Shown: positions 28,988-39,101 of the stretch, piece by piece
How positions within the stretch are numbered: the first letter of the stretch is position 1
Layout of the letters: every line of letters starts with the position of its first letter
Assembly (NCBI GenBank): GCA_025464625.1
Contig: JAOAUZ010000003.1
Span: forward strand, 124,001 to 188,000
Length of the DNA stretch: 64,000 nucleotides
Reading direction: 5' to 3'
From: Rickettsiales bacterium
GTDB lineage: Bacteria; Pseudomonadota; Alphaproteobacteria; Rickettsiales; SXRF01
Notes under the pieces: model-generated
Told to the model about the DNA's origin: nothing
The model's input: the letters and a program-made list of their open reading frames with translations, nothing else
Database searches by the model: none
Made by a program: the position numbers and the translations under genes

Positions 28988-29611
28988 ATGGCAAATGATA
29001 TTGCAACATTGATGTTTTATGTTTTTTCGATGATGACCGTGCTATCGGCGGGCATGGTGATTTCCAGCAAAAATCCCGTGCATTCGGTATTTTTTTTGAT
29101 TCTAGCATTTTTTAATGTTGCTGGGCTTTTTGTTTTGCTTGGTGCGGAATATATCGCCATGACTTTGGTGATTGTTTATGTTGGGGCGGTTGCGGTACTG
29201 TTTCTATTTGTGGTGATGATGCTTAATATTAATTTTTCGGAAATGCGGGATGGGTTTTTAAAGTATCTTCCTCTTGGCGGAGCGGTTGCAGCAATTATTT
29301 TTGCTGAGTTTTTATTTATATTTTATAATGCGCTCGGCAGTAAAAATGCGTTTGCACCAGTGCGTAATGTAATTGAACCAAGTGCAGAAACCAACAATAC
29401 ACAGGCAATAGGTAATATTCTATACACAAATTATGCGTATCCATTTCAGATGGCAGGAATAATTTTGCTGATTGCGATGATTGGGGCGATTGTGCTAACC
29501 AAGCGTAATCGTATTGGTGTTCGTAAGCAGAATATTGCCAAGCAGCTTGCACGCACCAAGGCGGATGGCGTTGAAATTGTTTCGGTGAAATCAGGTGAAG
29601 GGATTAGGTAA
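28988..29611 (+). CDS. nuoJ: NADH-quinone oxidoreductase subunit J
   Basis: An antiporter-linked membrane subunit of 207 aa with five helices. The conserved third helix reads YIAMTLVIVYVGAVAVLFLFVVMML, which in the family contains the pi-bulge helix important in proton coupling. The C-terminal tail (about 175-207) is basic and cytoplasmic. It is packed directly between nuoI and nuoK. Confidence 0.97.
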   Translation: MANDIATLMFYVFSMMTVLSAGMVISSKNPVHSVFFLILAFFNVAGLFVLLGAEYIAMTLVIVYVGAVAVLFLFVVMMLNINFSEMRDGFLKYLPLGGAVAAIIFAEFLFIFYNALGSKNAFAPVRNVIEPSAETNNTQAIGNILYTNYAYPFQMAGIILLIAMIGAIVLTKRNRIGVRKQNIAKQLARTKADGVEIVSVKSGEGIR

Positions 29612-29614
29612 ATT

Positions 29615-29941
29615 ATGAGTCACATATTTTTTGGAGATATAGGAATTCTTCACTATCTGATTCTTTCCAGTTTGCTCTTTACCATTGGTGTATGCGGGAT
29701 TTTCCTTAATCGCAAAAACATCATCACTATTCTTATGTCGATAGAACTTATTTTGCTCTCAGTTAATATAAACTTTGTGGCGTTTTCGGTAAAACTTGGC
29801 GACCTTACAGGGCAGATTTTTGCTATGTTTATTTTAACCGTTGCTGCTGCTGAAGCTGCGATTGGTCTTGCTATACTTGTAATCTATTTCCGCAACCGCG
29901 GTACAATCGCGGTTGAGGATATTAATATGATGAAGGGGTAA
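29615..29941 (+). CDS. nuoK: NADH-quinone oxidoreductase subunit K
   Basis: A 108 aa subunit with three helices. [17 protein letters not shown] and [32 protein letters not shown] hold the two membrane Glu residues used for proton transfer. A few extra residues occur at the N-terminus relative to the usual length of about 102. It starts three bases after nuoJ and ends two bases before nuoL. Confidence 0.98.
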   Translation: MSHIFFGDIGILHYLILSSLLFTIGVCGIFLNRKNIITILMSIELILLSVNINFVAFSVKLGDLTGQIFAMFILTVAAAEAAIGLAILVIYFRNRGTIAVEDINMMKG

Positions 29942-29943
29942 AA

Positions 29944-31860
29944 ATGATCTCTTTCATAGTATTCTTGCCATTATTTGCCTCATTGATTGTTGGTCTAAAT
30001 GTTCGCGGAATTTCTTCTAAGTTAGCTCACCAACTAACCTGTGGGGCGATGATAATTTCTGCCGTTCTTTCTGGATTAGTGTTCTGGAGTTTTGCTTTTG
30101 GCGATGGCGGGGTTCACAAAGCCGTTGTTTTGCCGTGGATTACTTCTGGTGATTTTATTGCTAATTGGACTTTGCGAGTTGACGCACTGACTGCCGTAAT
30201 GTTGGTGGTGGTAACTTGGGTTTCTGCAGTTGTGCATGTTTATTCAGTTGGCTATATGAGCCATGATGAACACCAGCCACGCTTTATGGCATATCTCTCT
30301 CTATTTACATTCTTTATGCTGATGCTGGTTACAGCAGATAATCTGGTACAGCTTTTCCTTGGCTGGGAAGGGGTGGGGCTTTGTTCTTACCTGCTTATTG
30401 GTTTCTGGTTCAAAAAACAGAGTGCATGCAATGCTGCGATGAAGGCATTTATAGTAAACCGCGTTGGCGATTTTGGTTTCGCGCTGGGAATTTTTGCAGT
30501 TTATGTGCTGTTTGGCAGTGTGCAGTTTGACGTTATTTTTTCGAATGTTGCTGCGCATGCAACAGATAAATTTATGTTTCTTGGCGGTGAATATCACGCC
30601 TTAACTTTAGTGTGTATTTTGTTATTTATCGGTGCGATGGGAAAGTCAGCGCAGCTTGGTCTGCACACATGGCTTCCTGATGCTATGGAAGGGCCAACGC
30701 CAGTTTCTGCCCTTATCCATGCTGCTACGATGGTGACTGCTGGTGTGTTCATGGTAGTTCGCTGCTCGCCCTTATTTGAACAATCGCCAGATGCTTTGAT
30801 GCTTGTGACTGTTATTGGCGCATGTACGGCATTTTTTGCAGCAACCGTTGGTTTGGTGCAGAATGATATTAAGCGGGTTATTGCTTATTCCACCTGCTCT
30901 CAGCTTGGCTATATGTTTTTTGCTTGTGGTGTTGGGGCGTATTCAGCAGCTATGTTTCATCTTATGACGCACGCATTCTTTAAGGCTTTGCTATTCCTTG
31001 GAGCAGGTTCTGTGATACATGGTTTTTCTGGTGAGCAGGATATGCGTAATATGGGTGGTGTGTGGAAGAAAATGCCAATAACCTACGCCTATATGTGGAT
31101 TGGTTCTTTGGCTCTTGCTGGGGTTCCTGTTTTTGCTGGTTATTATTCCAAGGATATGATTTTAGAGGCTGCTTACGCCCATGGTGGTATTGGTCGTTTT
31201 GCTTTTTGGATGGGTATAGCTGCGGCCTTTATGACTGCATTTTATTCATGGCGTTTGTTGTTTATGACGTTCCATGGCGTATCGCGTGCTTCCAAAGATG
31301 TATTATCACATGTGCATGAATCACCGCCTATCATGCTAAAACCTTTATTACTTCTTGCCTTTGGCGCGGTGTTTTCTGGCTGGCTTGGATATCATGTGTT
31401 TGGCTTGGTTTCAGCGGAAGGGCATTTCTGGCAAGCTACTATAGCATCACATGAAGCGATTGAACACGCCCACCATGTTCCGTATTGGGTAGGTTTTCTG
31501 CCGTTACTTATGGCAATTAGCGGTATCGGTTTGGCGTGGCTGCTATATATTTTGTCACCAGAAATTCCAAAAATGATTGCTACGCGATTCCCATATCTTT
31601 ATCGCTTCCTTCTCAATAAATGGTATTTTGATGAGCTTTATGATTTCTTATTTGTGAAGCCAGCAAAACGCATTGGGCAATATCTGTGGAAATTCTGGGA
31701 TGAGAAAATTATTGATGGGTTAGGACCAAACGGCGCAGCGCTTGTGACGCATATTATGGCTGGACGCACTTCACGGTTACAGACAGGTTATCTCTATCAT
31801 TATGCCTTTGCCATGCTGCTTGGCTTTTTAATAATTACTAGTTGGGTGGTATTTAAATAA
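29944..31860 (+). CDS. nuoL: NADH-quinone oxidoreductase subunit L
   Basis: The distal Mrp-type proton pump subunit, 638 aa with about 16 helices and the long lateral helix near the C-terminus. Seen: [58 protein letters not shown] and [20 protein letters not shown], with the conserved Glu and Lys of the pump channel. The stop overlaps the nuoM start by one base (TAATG). Confidence 0.98.
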   Translation: MISFIVFLPLFASLIVGLNVRGISSKLAHQLTCGAMIISAVLSGLVFWSFAFGDGGVHKAVVLPWITSGDFIANWTLRVDALTAVMLVVVTWVSAVVHVYSVGYMSHDEHQPRFMAYLSLFTFFMLMLVTADNLVQLFLGWEGVGLCSYLLIGFWFKKQSACNAAMKAFIVNRVGDFGFALGIFAVYVLFGSVQFDVIFSNVAAHATDKFMFLGGEYHALTLVCILLFIGAMGKSAQLGLHTWLPDAMEGPTPVSALIHAATMVTAGVFMVVRCSPLFEQSPDALMLVTVIGACTAFFAATVGLVQNDIKRVIAYSTCSQLGYMFFACGVGAYSAAMFHLMTHAFFKALLFLGAGSVIHGFSGEQDMRNMGGVWKKMPITYAYMWIGSLALAGVPVFAGYYSKDMILEAAYAHGGIGRFAFWMGIAAAFMTAFYSWRLLFMTFHGVSRASKDVLSHVHESPPIMLKPLLLLAFGAVFSGWLGYHVFGLVSAEGHFWQATIASHEAIEHAHHVPYWVGFLPLLMAISGIGLAWLLYILSPEIPKMIATRFPYLYRFLLNKWYFDELYDFLFVKPAKRIGQYLWKFWDEKIIDGLGPNGAALVTHIMAGRTSRLQTGYLYHYAFAMLLGFLIITSWVVFK

Positions 31861-33341
31861 TGTTGAGCATACTCATATTATTGCCTCTTATCGGCGCGTT
31901 GGTGATTATGTTGTTTACCCGCGCCGAGGGTGAGCAAAGCGCGAATGAAGCGCGCTACATAGCATTATTTACTACATTAGTTGCGTTTTTTACATCGCTG
32001 TTGTTATGGGTAGGGTTTGATTCCAGCTCGGCAGAATTTCAGTTCGTAGAAAAGGCTGCATGGTTTAAGGATTTAGGTATTAATTATCATCTTGGCATTG
32101 ATGGTATTTCTCTGTTTATGGTTATCCTCACCACCTTCCTCATGCCATTTTGTATATTATGTAGTTGGGAATCTATAACAACCCGTGTTCGGGCTTTTAT
32201 GGTGAATTTCCTATTGTTGGAAGCCTTCGTTATTGGTGTTTTCAGTGTTCTGGATGTAGTGATGTTCTACATTTTCTTCGAGGGAATGCTAATCCCAATG
32301 TATTTAATCATCGGCATTTGGGGGGGCAATCGGAGAATTTATGCAGCCTATAAATTCTTCCTCTATACACTTGCTGGCTCGGTATTATTTTTAGTAGCGA
32401 TTATTTATTTATATCTAACTTTTGGTACTACCAGCATTCCAGAACTTATTGCTGCTGGACACACTCTACCACTTTCTGTGCAGCAATATTTGTGGCTGGC
32501 CATGTTTGCGTCATTTGCGGTGAAAGTTCCCATGTGGCCAGTGCATACATGGCTTCCTGATGCTCACGTACAAGCTCCGACAGCGGGTTCAGTGATTCTA
32601 GCAGGTATTTTGCTTAAAATGGGAGCGTATGGTTTCTTACGTTTTTCTCTTCCTATGCTTCCTGATGCTTCGCATTATTTTGCGCCATTTATGTTTACAC
32701 TCAGTGTTATTGCGGTGATTTATACTTCCTTGGTGGCTTTGGTGCAGCACGACATGAAAAAACTTATAGCCTATTCCTCAGTTGCGCATATGGGCTTTGT
32801 AACGATTGGGATATTTACTTTTAACGTGCAAGGATTAGAAGGTGCTATCACTCAGATGATAAGTCATGGTTTGGTTTCTGGCGCGTTGTTCCTCTGCGTT
32901 GGCGTGGTTTATGACCGTCTGCATACTCGTGAAATCAAGGAATATGGCGGAGTGGCAACGATTATGCCGAAATATGCTTTATTGTTTATGTTCTTTACAA
33001 TGGCATCAGTTGGGTTACCTACCACCTCTGGCTTCGTTGGCGAATTTTTAGTGTTGCTCGGTGCGTTTAAGGCAAATACCTATGTGGCGTTTGGCGCAGC
33101 AACAGGTGTGGTTCTTGGTGCAGCTTACGCTCTATGGTTATATAAACGGGTGGTGTTTGGCGAAATAACCAATGAAGAGGTAAAAACCATGCCTGATGTT
33201 TCTGCCCGTGAGATTCTAATATTTATTCCGTTGCTTTTATCAGTTCTGTGGATTGGGCTTTATCCAAAACCATATTTGCATGCTATGGAGGCTTCGGTGA
33301 AGAAACTTATTATACAAACTGAAGTTGCAGGAAAAAACTAA
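31860..33341 (+). CDS. nuoM: NADH-quinone oxidoreductase subunit M
   Basis: A proton-pumping subunit of 493 aa, about 14 helices. Seen: LGIDGISLFMVILTTFLMP, FYIFFEGMLIPMYLIIGIWGG (membrane Glu), VKVPMWPVHTWLPDAHVQAPTAGSVILAG and AYSSVAHMGFVTIG. Normal length and motif set. Adjacent to nuoN with no gap. Confidence 0.98.
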   Translation: MLSILILLPLIGALVIMLFTRAEGEQSANEARYIALFTTLVAFFTSLLLWVGFDSSSAEFQFVEKAAWFKDLGINYHLGIDGISLFMVILTTFLMPFCILCSWESITTRVRAFMVNFLLLEAFVIGVFSVLDVVMFYIFFEGMLIPMYLIIGIWGGNRRIYAAYKFFLYTLAGSVLFLVAIIYLYLTFGTTSIPELIAAGHTLPLSVQQYLWLAMFASFAVKVPMWPVHTWLPDAHVQAPTAGSVILAGILLKMGAYGFLRFSLPMLPDASHYFAPFMFTLSVIAVIYTSLVALVQHDMKKLIAYSSVAHMGFVTIGIFTFNVQGLEGAITQMISHGLVSGALFLCVGVVYDRLHTREIKEYGGVATIMPKYALLFMFFTMASVGLPTTSGFVGEFLVLLGAFKANTYVAFGAATGVVLGAAYALWLYKRVVFGEITNEEVKTMPDVSAREILIFIPLLLSVLWIGLYPKPYLHAMEASVKKLIIQTEVAGKN

Positions 33342-34793
33342 ATGATTGATGTTCTTGTAAATTCTGGGATTGGTGCAATTAAGCCAGAGATTTTTCTGCT
33401 GCTTTCCACGGTATTTTTATTATTGTTTGGGCTTTATCGTGTTCCAAATGTTCGTACTTGGTTTATCTTACTTTCTCTTCTGGTGATTATTATTACTGGT
33501 TATTTGGTTGTTTGCCCGAAGCTGGCTAGTGGAGTGTTTTTAGGAGGAATGTTTGCCAGCAATTCTTTCACTATTTTTGCCAAGACACTTATTCTCGCAT
33601 CGGGCGGTTTGGTTGTGATGCTTGCCTCTGGTTTTCTGCGTGAAGAAGGTGGCAGACCGTTTGAGTTCATAATCCTGATGTTATTTGCGCTGCTCGGTAT
33701 GATGTTAATGGTTTCAGCAGCAGATTTGCTTGCGCTCTATATGGCACTGGAAATGTCCAGCCTCGCGCTTTATGTATTGGCATCGTTTAATAGTGATCAT
33801 ACCAAGTCTAGTGAGGCAGGGCTTAAATATTTTGTGTTAGGCGCACTGGCATCTGGTATGATGTTGTTTGGAATGTCGTTGGTTTATGGCTTTGCGGGAA
33901 GCACCAATTTTGAAGCACTGGGAACATTACTTACAGGTCAGTATATCATCTCAAAAGGTGTAATTCTTGGGCTTATTTTAATTATGGTTGGCTTCTGCTT
34001 TAAACTCTCTGCCGTACCATTCCACATGTGGACACCAGATGTTTATGAAGGTGCGCCAACGCCTGTCACTGCCTTTTTTGCTACCGCACCAAAAGTTGCA
34101 GCACTCGCACTATTTACACGTTTACTATTAGAACCATTCTCCCACGCAGTAGATCAATGGCAGCAGATTGTTATTTTTGTTTCGATTGCTTCTATGTTGG
34201 TGGGGGCTTTTGGTGCAATTACCCAAACCAATATTAAGCGACTTCTTGCTTATAGCTCTATCGGGCATGTTGGCTTTATGCTTATGGCACTGGCAGCGGG
34301 AAACAAAGCAGGTGTGCAGGCGATACTGATTTACCTGAGCGTTTATATTTTTATGAGTGTGGGTATGTTTGGCTGCGTACTTCTTATGAAACGTGATGGA
34401 AAATCACTGGAAAATATAAAGGATCTAAGCGGTTTGTCACAAAATAATCCGTTGCTTGCGATTGTAATTTCTATCTGCATTTTCTCTATGGCGGGGATTC
34501 CGCCAATGGCTGGATTTTTTGGCAAGATGTATGTGGTGTTGGCTGCAATCGAAGGTGGACTTACTTGGTTGGCAGTAGTCGGCGTTTGCACCAGTGTTGT
34601 TGGCTGCTACTATTATCTGAAAATTATAAAAACAATATATTTTGATGAGCCAGAAGCAAGGTTTGACAGCGCATCATCACTGCTAGTTAATGCCGCTATT
34701 GCTATCGGTACTGCTGTGACTATGTTCTTTTTCTTAGTTCCAACCCAACTCATAACTTTTGCAAAAACTGCTGCTTCTGCATTGATAAAATGA
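33342..34793 (+). CDS. nuoN: NADH-quinone oxidoreductase subunit N
   Basis: The third antiporter-like subunit, 483 aa, about 14 helices. Seen: LALYMALEMSSLALYVLASF (membrane Glu), KLSAVPFHMWTPDVYEGAPTPVTAFFATAPKVAA and LLAYSSIGHVGFMLMALAAG. It closes the complex I gene set and overlaps birA by four bases, so the downstream genes probably share the transcript. Confidence 0.98.
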   Translation: MIDVLVNSGIGAIKPEIFLLLSTVFLLLFGLYRVPNVRTWFILLSLLVIIITGYLVVCPKLASGVFLGGMFASNSFTIFAKTLILASGGLVVMLASGFLREEGGRPFEFIILMLFALLGMMLMVSAADLLALYMALEMSSLALYVLASFNSDHTKSSEAGLKYFVLGALASGMMLFGMSLVYGFAGSTNFEALGTLLTGQYIISKGVILGLILIMVGFCFKLSAVPFHMWTPDVYEGAPTPVTAFFATAPKVAALALFTRLLLEPFSHAVDQWQQIVIFVSIASMLVGAFGAITQTNIKRLLAYSSIGHVGFMLMALAAGNKAGVQAILIYLSVYIFMSVGMFGCVLLMKRDGKSLENIKDLSGLSQNNPLLAIVISICIFSMAGIPPMAGFFGKMYVVLAAIEGGLTWLAVVGVCTSVVGCYYYLKIIKTIYFDEPEARFDSASSLLVNAAIAIGTAVTMFFFLVPTQLITFAKTAASALIK

Positions 34794-35572
34794 CCATGAA
34801 CGCACAAAAGAAAAAAATAGTTTCCAATCTACTCAATGATTATCACTTATTGTCATTTGATTCTTTGGATTCAACCAATGAAGAGGCAAAGCGTCTGGCG
34901 CGTGCTGGCGGTAGTCATGGAGCAGTTATTTGGGCGAAGAAACAGAATGAAGGCAAGGGCAGGATGGGGCGTAATTGGGTTTCATCAGAGGGAAATTTAT
35001 TTGTTTCTGTGCTTCTGCAACCGCAAAAGCCACTGTCAGAATTAGCACAACTCTCTTTCGTGGCATCGGTTGCAGCCTTAGAGGCGATCGCGCCACTACT
35101 TGATGATAAAGATGCGCTGAAAACTAAATGGCCTAATGATCTGCTTCTTTCTGGGCGAAAGTTGGGCGGTATTTTATTAGAGTCATTTCGTACAGAAACT
35201 AGTGACCAGCCTTGGGTGATAGTTGGTGTTGGTATTAATATAGATAGCTATCCGCCACGCACAGAATTTCCTGCAACTTGTTTGAAGGATGCGGGGGTTG
35301 AATTGGTATCGGCAAAAATTATTTTATCACGTTTTATCCATCATTTTATCGAACGGTATGATCAGTGGTGCAGCAAAGGCTTTGCACCAATCCGCAAAGA
35401 GTGGCTGGAGCATTCATGGAACTTGAAAAAGCGTATAATAGCGCGTTTGCCAGATAATGAAATGGACGGAATTTTTGAGGGAATAGATGCAAGTGGCAGC
35501 CTTCTGCTCACTTTAGATGGCGGTAAAAAACAAACCATTCATGCAGGTGATGTATATGCTGCTAGTGATTGA
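34790..35572 (+). CDS. birA: Biotin-[acetyl-CoA-carboxylase] ligase
   Basis: Attaches biotin to acyl-CoA carboxylase carrier proteins. The 260 aa protein lacks the N-terminal helix-turn-helix of E. coli BirA, so it is the enzyme-only form. Seen: FDSLDSTNEEAKRLA, NEGKGRMGRNWVSSEGNLFVS (biotinyl-AMP loop), LKTKWPNDLLLSGRKLGGILLE and VGVGINID. A second in-frame ATG lies at 34796. It overlaps nuoN and coaX, as in other alphaproteobacterial nuo clusters. Confidence 0.95.
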   Translation: MTMNAQKKKIVSNLLNDYHLLSFDSLDSTNEEAKRLARAGGSHGAVIWAKKQNEGKGRMGRNWVSSEGNLFVSVLLQPQKPLSELAQLSFVASVAALEAIAPLLDDKDALKTKWPNDLLLSGRKLGGILLESFRTETSDQPWVIVGVGINIDSYPPRTEFPATCLKDAGVELVSAKIILSRFIHHFIERYDQWCSKGFAPIRKEWLEHSWNLKKRIIARLPDNEMDGIFEGIDASGSLLLTLDGGKKQTIHAGDVYAASD

Positions 35573-36338
35573 TGTTGGCAACACTAATGTTGTGTTTGCT
35601 GTTTTTGGTGGTGATAAGCTCGAGGGGCAGTGGCGTATTTCTACTGATGCCAGACGCACTGCAGATGAATATGGCGTGTGGCTGACGCAGGTTTTAGAAC
35701 ATTCAAAAATCGCGCCAGAAACTATCACGGGGGCAGTAGTGGCAAGTGTTGTTCCACAAGTTTTGTTTGATTTACGACAACTCGCCAAACGCTATTTTCA
35801 TACTGAGCTTATGGTGCTTGGCGATCCACGCCTTAACCTTAAAACTGGTGTTGGTGTTAAAATTGATAATCCAGCAGAGGTGGGAGCGGATAGGCTGGTG
35901 AATGCTTTTGCTGCTTGGTCGCGCTATAAAAAACCTCTTATAGTTGTTGATTTTGGCACGGCTACTACCTTTGACGTGGTAAGCAAAGATGGTGATTATA
36001 TCGGTGGGGTGATTGCTCCGGGGGTAAATTTATCGTTGGATGCGCTGCAACGCGCTGCCGCAAAACTTCCTAATATCGGCATTGCCCATCCCGCAAAAGT
36101 TATAGGAACTAATACTATTGGCGCGATGCAATCGGGGATTTATTACGGCTATGTAGGGTTGATAGAAGGGATAGTAGAACGCATAAAAGAGGAATATAAC
36201 GCGCCGATGCTGGTAATTGCCACTGGCGGACTGGCATCTTTATATGCTAAGGCTTGTCCAGTGATTGAAAATGTTATGCCTGACCTAACCATTTATGGTC
36301 TTAAGGAATTATATGAAATGAATAGTGCTGGTAGGTAG
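35556..36338 (+). CDS. coaX: Type III pantothenate kinase
   Basis: Phosphorylates pantothenate in the first step of CoA synthesis. The 260 aa protein has MLLVIDVGNTNVVFAVF (phosphate 1), GADRLVNAFAAW, VVDFGTATTFDVV and YIGGVIAPGVNLSLDAL, the ASKHA-fold motifs of CoaX. I chose the MLLVID start; in-frame starts upstream (for example 35550) would lengthen the overlap with birA, which is already 17 bases. The gene ends 16 bases before rnj. Confidence 0.95.
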   Translation: MLLVIDVGNTNVVFAVFGGDKLEGQWRISTDARRTADEYGVWLTQVLEHSKIAPETITGAVVASVVPQVLFDLRQLAKRYFHTELMVLGDPRLNLKTGVGVKIDNPAEVGADRLVNAFAAWSRYKKPLIVVDFGTATTFDVVSKDGDYIGGVIAPGVNLSLDALQRAAAKLPNIGIAHPAKVIGTNTIGAMQSGIYYGYVGLIEGIVERIKEEYNAPMLVIATGGLASLYAKACPVIENVMPDLTIYGLKELYEMNSAGR

Positions 36339-36354
36339 CATTCAAAGGAATAAA

Positions 36355-38016
36355 ATGACTTTCAACTTTTCTAAACACAAAGACGAGCTCCTTTTCGTGC
36401 CACTTGGCGGTTCTAATGAAATAGGCATGAACCTGAATCTCTACACCATAGATGGTAAATGGTTGATGGTGGATTGTGGGATTGGTTTTGCAGGTGATTA
36501 TTTACCAGGGGTGGAGATAATAGTTCCTGATATTTCTTTTATCATGGAGCATAAGGAAAATTTGCTTGGGCTGGTGATTACCCACGCGCATGAAGATCAT
36601 CTTGGTGCAGTGCCATATCTGTGGCGGGATTTGGGTTGCCCGATTTACACCACAAAATTCACCGCAGCTTTCCTGCGGCATAAAATATCAGAGATGGGTG
36701 CGGGCAAAAAACCTGTTATTCATGAAATAGCTTGTGGTGGTTCGGTGGATTTAGATCCGTTTAAGATAGAATTTATCGAAATGACACATTCAATAGCCGA
36801 GATGCAGGCAGTAGCGATTACCACCAAAAAAGGCGTGGTTATGCACACTGGCGACTGGAAATTTGATGATGCTCCGATGATTGGCAGCTTATCTGATGTT
36901 GACGCTCTTAAACGCTATGGTGATGGTAAAGTTCTGGCTATGGTTTGCGATTCCACCAACGTGTTTGAAGAAGGGCATTCAGGCTCAGAAGGTGAAGTAC
37001 GCGAGCATCTCGTGTCTCTAATAAAATCTTGTAAAAAGCGGGTTGTGGTTTCTACCTTTGCTTCCAATTTGGCGCGGGTAGCAACGCTCATTCATGCTGC
37101 GCAGGAAGCTGGGCGTATGGTGGCTCTGGCAGGTCGTTCTCTGCACCGTGTGGTGGATGCAGCGAAGCAGGCGGGCTATATAGATGAAGATATGGAATTT
37201 ATTGATGAACGCGAAGTGATGAATCTCCCGCGTGAAGATGTTCTGCTTATCTGCACAGGTTGCCAAGGTGAGCCACGCGCAGCTCTCACTCGTATTTCGC
37301 GTGGGGATCATCCTCAGATTCGGTTGCAGCCAGAAGATACAGTGATTTTTTCTTCGCGCAAAATTCCGGGGAACGAAGTAAAGATAAATGGAATTCAAAA
37401 CCGCTTGGTGCAGAAGCGCGTGGAGGTTATCACCGACCGCAATTATTATATACATGTATCAGGGCATCCAGCGCGTGATGAACTGAAAAGAATGTATGAG
37501 CTGGTGCGCCCGCGTATTGCCGTGCCAACACATGGTGAGCCACGTCATTTGCATGAGCATACCAAATTAGCGCGTAGTTTTGGCGTGAAAGAAACTGTAG
37601 AGGCGCGTAATGGCGCGGTGGTGTGGTTGGAAGAGGGTGAGGCGAGCGTTATTGGCGAAGTACATTCAGGCTATGTGGCGATTGACGGTTCATCACTTAT
37701 TCCAACCGATGGTGAGGTTATCCGTACTCGCCGTAAACTTCGCGATGATGGTGCGGTGTTTGTAAGCCTTACTTTGGATAAAGATGGTGAGTTGGCAAGC
37801 CCAGTGCAGATTGCCGCACCAGGGATTTTGGACGTAAAAGAAGATGCCGAACTGATAGTGGAATATGCAGGGGAAGTGGCAGACGCAATTGAAAATCTGA
37901 AGAAAAAAACAGGCGATGAAGTTGTAAAAGAAGCCGCTCGCCTAGTCATCCGTCGAACAATCAAGCGCGATCTCGACAAAAAACCAGTTATTGAGGTGCT
38001 GCTCGCTAGGGTTTAG
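36355..38016 (+). CDS. rnj: Ribonuclease J
   Basis: A metallo-beta-lactamase/beta-CASP RNase of 553 aa, active in mRNA turnover and rRNA processing. The zinc motif HAHEDH is at about residues 77-82, with VMHTGDWKFD and VSGHPARDELKRMYELVRPRIAVPTHGEPRHL supplying further metal ligands and the beta-CASP part. A C-terminal domain (about 450-553) is present. MTFNF was taken as the start; the ten extra upstream codons overlap coaX. This position after birA/coaX is standard in alphaproteobacteria. Confidence 0.96.
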   Translation: MTFNFSKHKDELLFVPLGGSNEIGMNLNLYTIDGKWLMVDCGIGFAGDYLPGVEIIVPDISFIMEHKENLLGLVITHAHEDHLGAVPYLWRDLGCPIYTTKFTAAFLRHKISEMGAGKKPVIHEIACGGSVDLDPFKIEFIEMTHSIAEMQAVAITTKKGVVMHTGDWKFDDAPMIGSLSDVDALKRYGDGKVLAMVCDSTNVFEEGHSGSEGEVREHLVSLIKSCKKRVVVSTFASNLARVATLIHAAQEAGRMVALAGRSLHRVVDAAKQAGYIDEDMEFIDEREVMNLPREDVLLICTGCQGEPRAALTRISRGDHPQIRLQPEDTVIFSSRKIPGNEVKINGIQNRLVQKRVEVITDRNYYIHVSGHPARDELKRMYELVRPRIAVPTHGEPRHLHEHTKLARSFGVKETVEARNGAVVWLEEGEASVIGEVHSGYVAIDGSSLIPTDGEVIRTRRKLRDDGAVFVSLTLDKDGELASPVQIAAPGILDVKEDAELIVEYAGEVADAIENLKKKTGDEVVKEAARLVIRRTIKRDLDKKPVIEVLLARV

Positions 38017-38261
38017 TGCTTACTCGCCGTGGTGTGATCCAGAGCCACCAGAAGTTGTCTGGCGTTGGCTATAATCTTATCTTGTGGAAAAGTCTCGGAA
38101 GTTGAAAACTCAACCTCAGGAGTTTTATAAACTAGGGTGCTGATTATTGGATGTTCCTTGCTTGCACTAAGCATACGTTCTGGATGTTGTTGCTCTTTCT
38201 TGTCAAAACCAAGCGTTTTTCTTATAAGCAACTGTAATTTGTTATGTTTTCTGTCATGCAT
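38013..38261 (-). CDS. Possible small hypothetical protein
   Basis: An open frame of 82 aa, convergent with rnj and overlapping it by four bases. It is polar (Lys/His/Gln-rich N-terminus) without membrane segment or motif I know. No clear ribosome binding site precedes its ATG. The interval between rnj and mce is nearly 400 bases, and apart from this frame I see nothing in it but the mce leader with its AAGGGG ribosome site near 38400. It may not be a gene. Confidence 0.3.
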   Translation of the reverse strand: MHDRKHNKLQLLIRKTLGFDKKEQQHPERMLSASKEHPIISTLVYKTPEVEFSTSETFPQDKIIANARQLLVALDHTTASKH

Positions 38262-38410
38262 ACAAACCCAAATCCATTTTTTGACCAGCGGTTAAAGAAG
38301 AAAATGCCATTGCGTGAGCTACAGAATCATAATAGCCTAACCAGCGCATATAAAAAGTGAAACTTTTGTGACAATAGTCATTTTATTCATTGATATTTTA
38401 AAGGGGATTT

Positions 38411-38815
38411 ATGATTGGAAAACTTAACCACGTTGCCATCGCTGTGCCAGATTTAGAAGCTGCTACAGTCACTTACCGTGATGTTCTAGGGGCTAACGTT
38501 TCCGCCCCGCAAGATGTTCCTGAGCATGGTGTAACGGTGGTTTTTGTAAATCTTCCCAACACTAAGGTAGAATTACTATACCCACTGGGCGAAAATTCGC
38601 CGATTGCAGCTTTTTTGGCTAAAAACACCTCTGGCGGGATTCACCACGTTTGTTACGAGGTAAAAGATATACTCGCTGCCCGTGATAAGCTGGTGGCTTC
38701 TGGCGCAAGGGTGCTGGGTGATGGAAACCCGAAGATAGGGGCGCATGGCAACCCTGTTTTATTCCTCCATCCTAAGGATTTTTACGGAACATTGGTTGAG
38801 TTAGAACAGGTGTAG
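38411..38815 (+). CDS. mce: Methylmalonyl-CoA epimerase
   Basis: Interconverts the R and S forms of methylmalonyl-CoA. The 134 aa glyoxalase/VOC-fold protein has KLNHVAIAVPDLEAA (first metal His), NTKVELLYPLGENSPIAAFL, GGIHHVCYEVKDI (second His) and GTLVELEQV (Glu ligand). A strong AAGGGG ribosome site lies upstream. No mutase gene is in the window; the gene is commonly placed here in alphaproteobacteria. Confidence 0.95.
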   Translation: MIGKLNHVAIAVPDLEAATVTYRDVLGANVSAPQDVPEHGVTVVFVNLPNTKVELLYPLGENSPIAAFLAKNTSGGIHHVCYEVKDILAARDKLVASGARVLGDGNPKIGAHGNPVLFLHPKDFYGTLVELEQV

Positions 38816-38821
38816 ATTACA

Positions 38822-39073
38822 ATGCCACTTACCTTTGCAGCTTTTACTTTCCTTAATGCGTGGTGGATTATGTTGTTCATTGCTATCCCATTTTCTGTAA
38901 AATATGCGGATGAATCGGAAAATATTCCCGCCAGTGAAAAATATGTTGCTGCTCCAAAGTCAATTCAATGGAAAAAAGCTATTATTATCGCCACTATTCT
39001 GGCAACGTTAGTTACTCTCATACTTGCGCTGGTTATTAAAAGCGGTATCGTGCCAGTGAAAAATTTAATTTAA
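38822..39073 (+). CDS. DUF1467 family membrane protein
   Basis: An 83 aa protein with two hydrophobic helices (about 6-23 and 51-71) joined by a polar loop. The opening FLNAWWIMLFIAIPFSVKY and the location between mce and proS match the DUF1467 family as I know it from alphaproteobacteria. Function unknown. Six bases separate it from mce. Confidence 0.85.
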   Translation: MPLTFAAFTFLNAWWIMLFIAIPFSVKYADESENIPASEKYVAAPKSIQWKKAIIIATILATLVTLILALVIKSGIVPVKNLI

Positions 39074-39101
39074 CATCTGAATAATAATAGAAGAAATAAC
39101 C

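Noticed and set aside
37018-37455. Minus-strand open frame of 145 aa inside ribonuclease J
   Set aside because: It lies entirely within the well supported rnj gene on the opposite strand and its translation has no domain or plausible composition.
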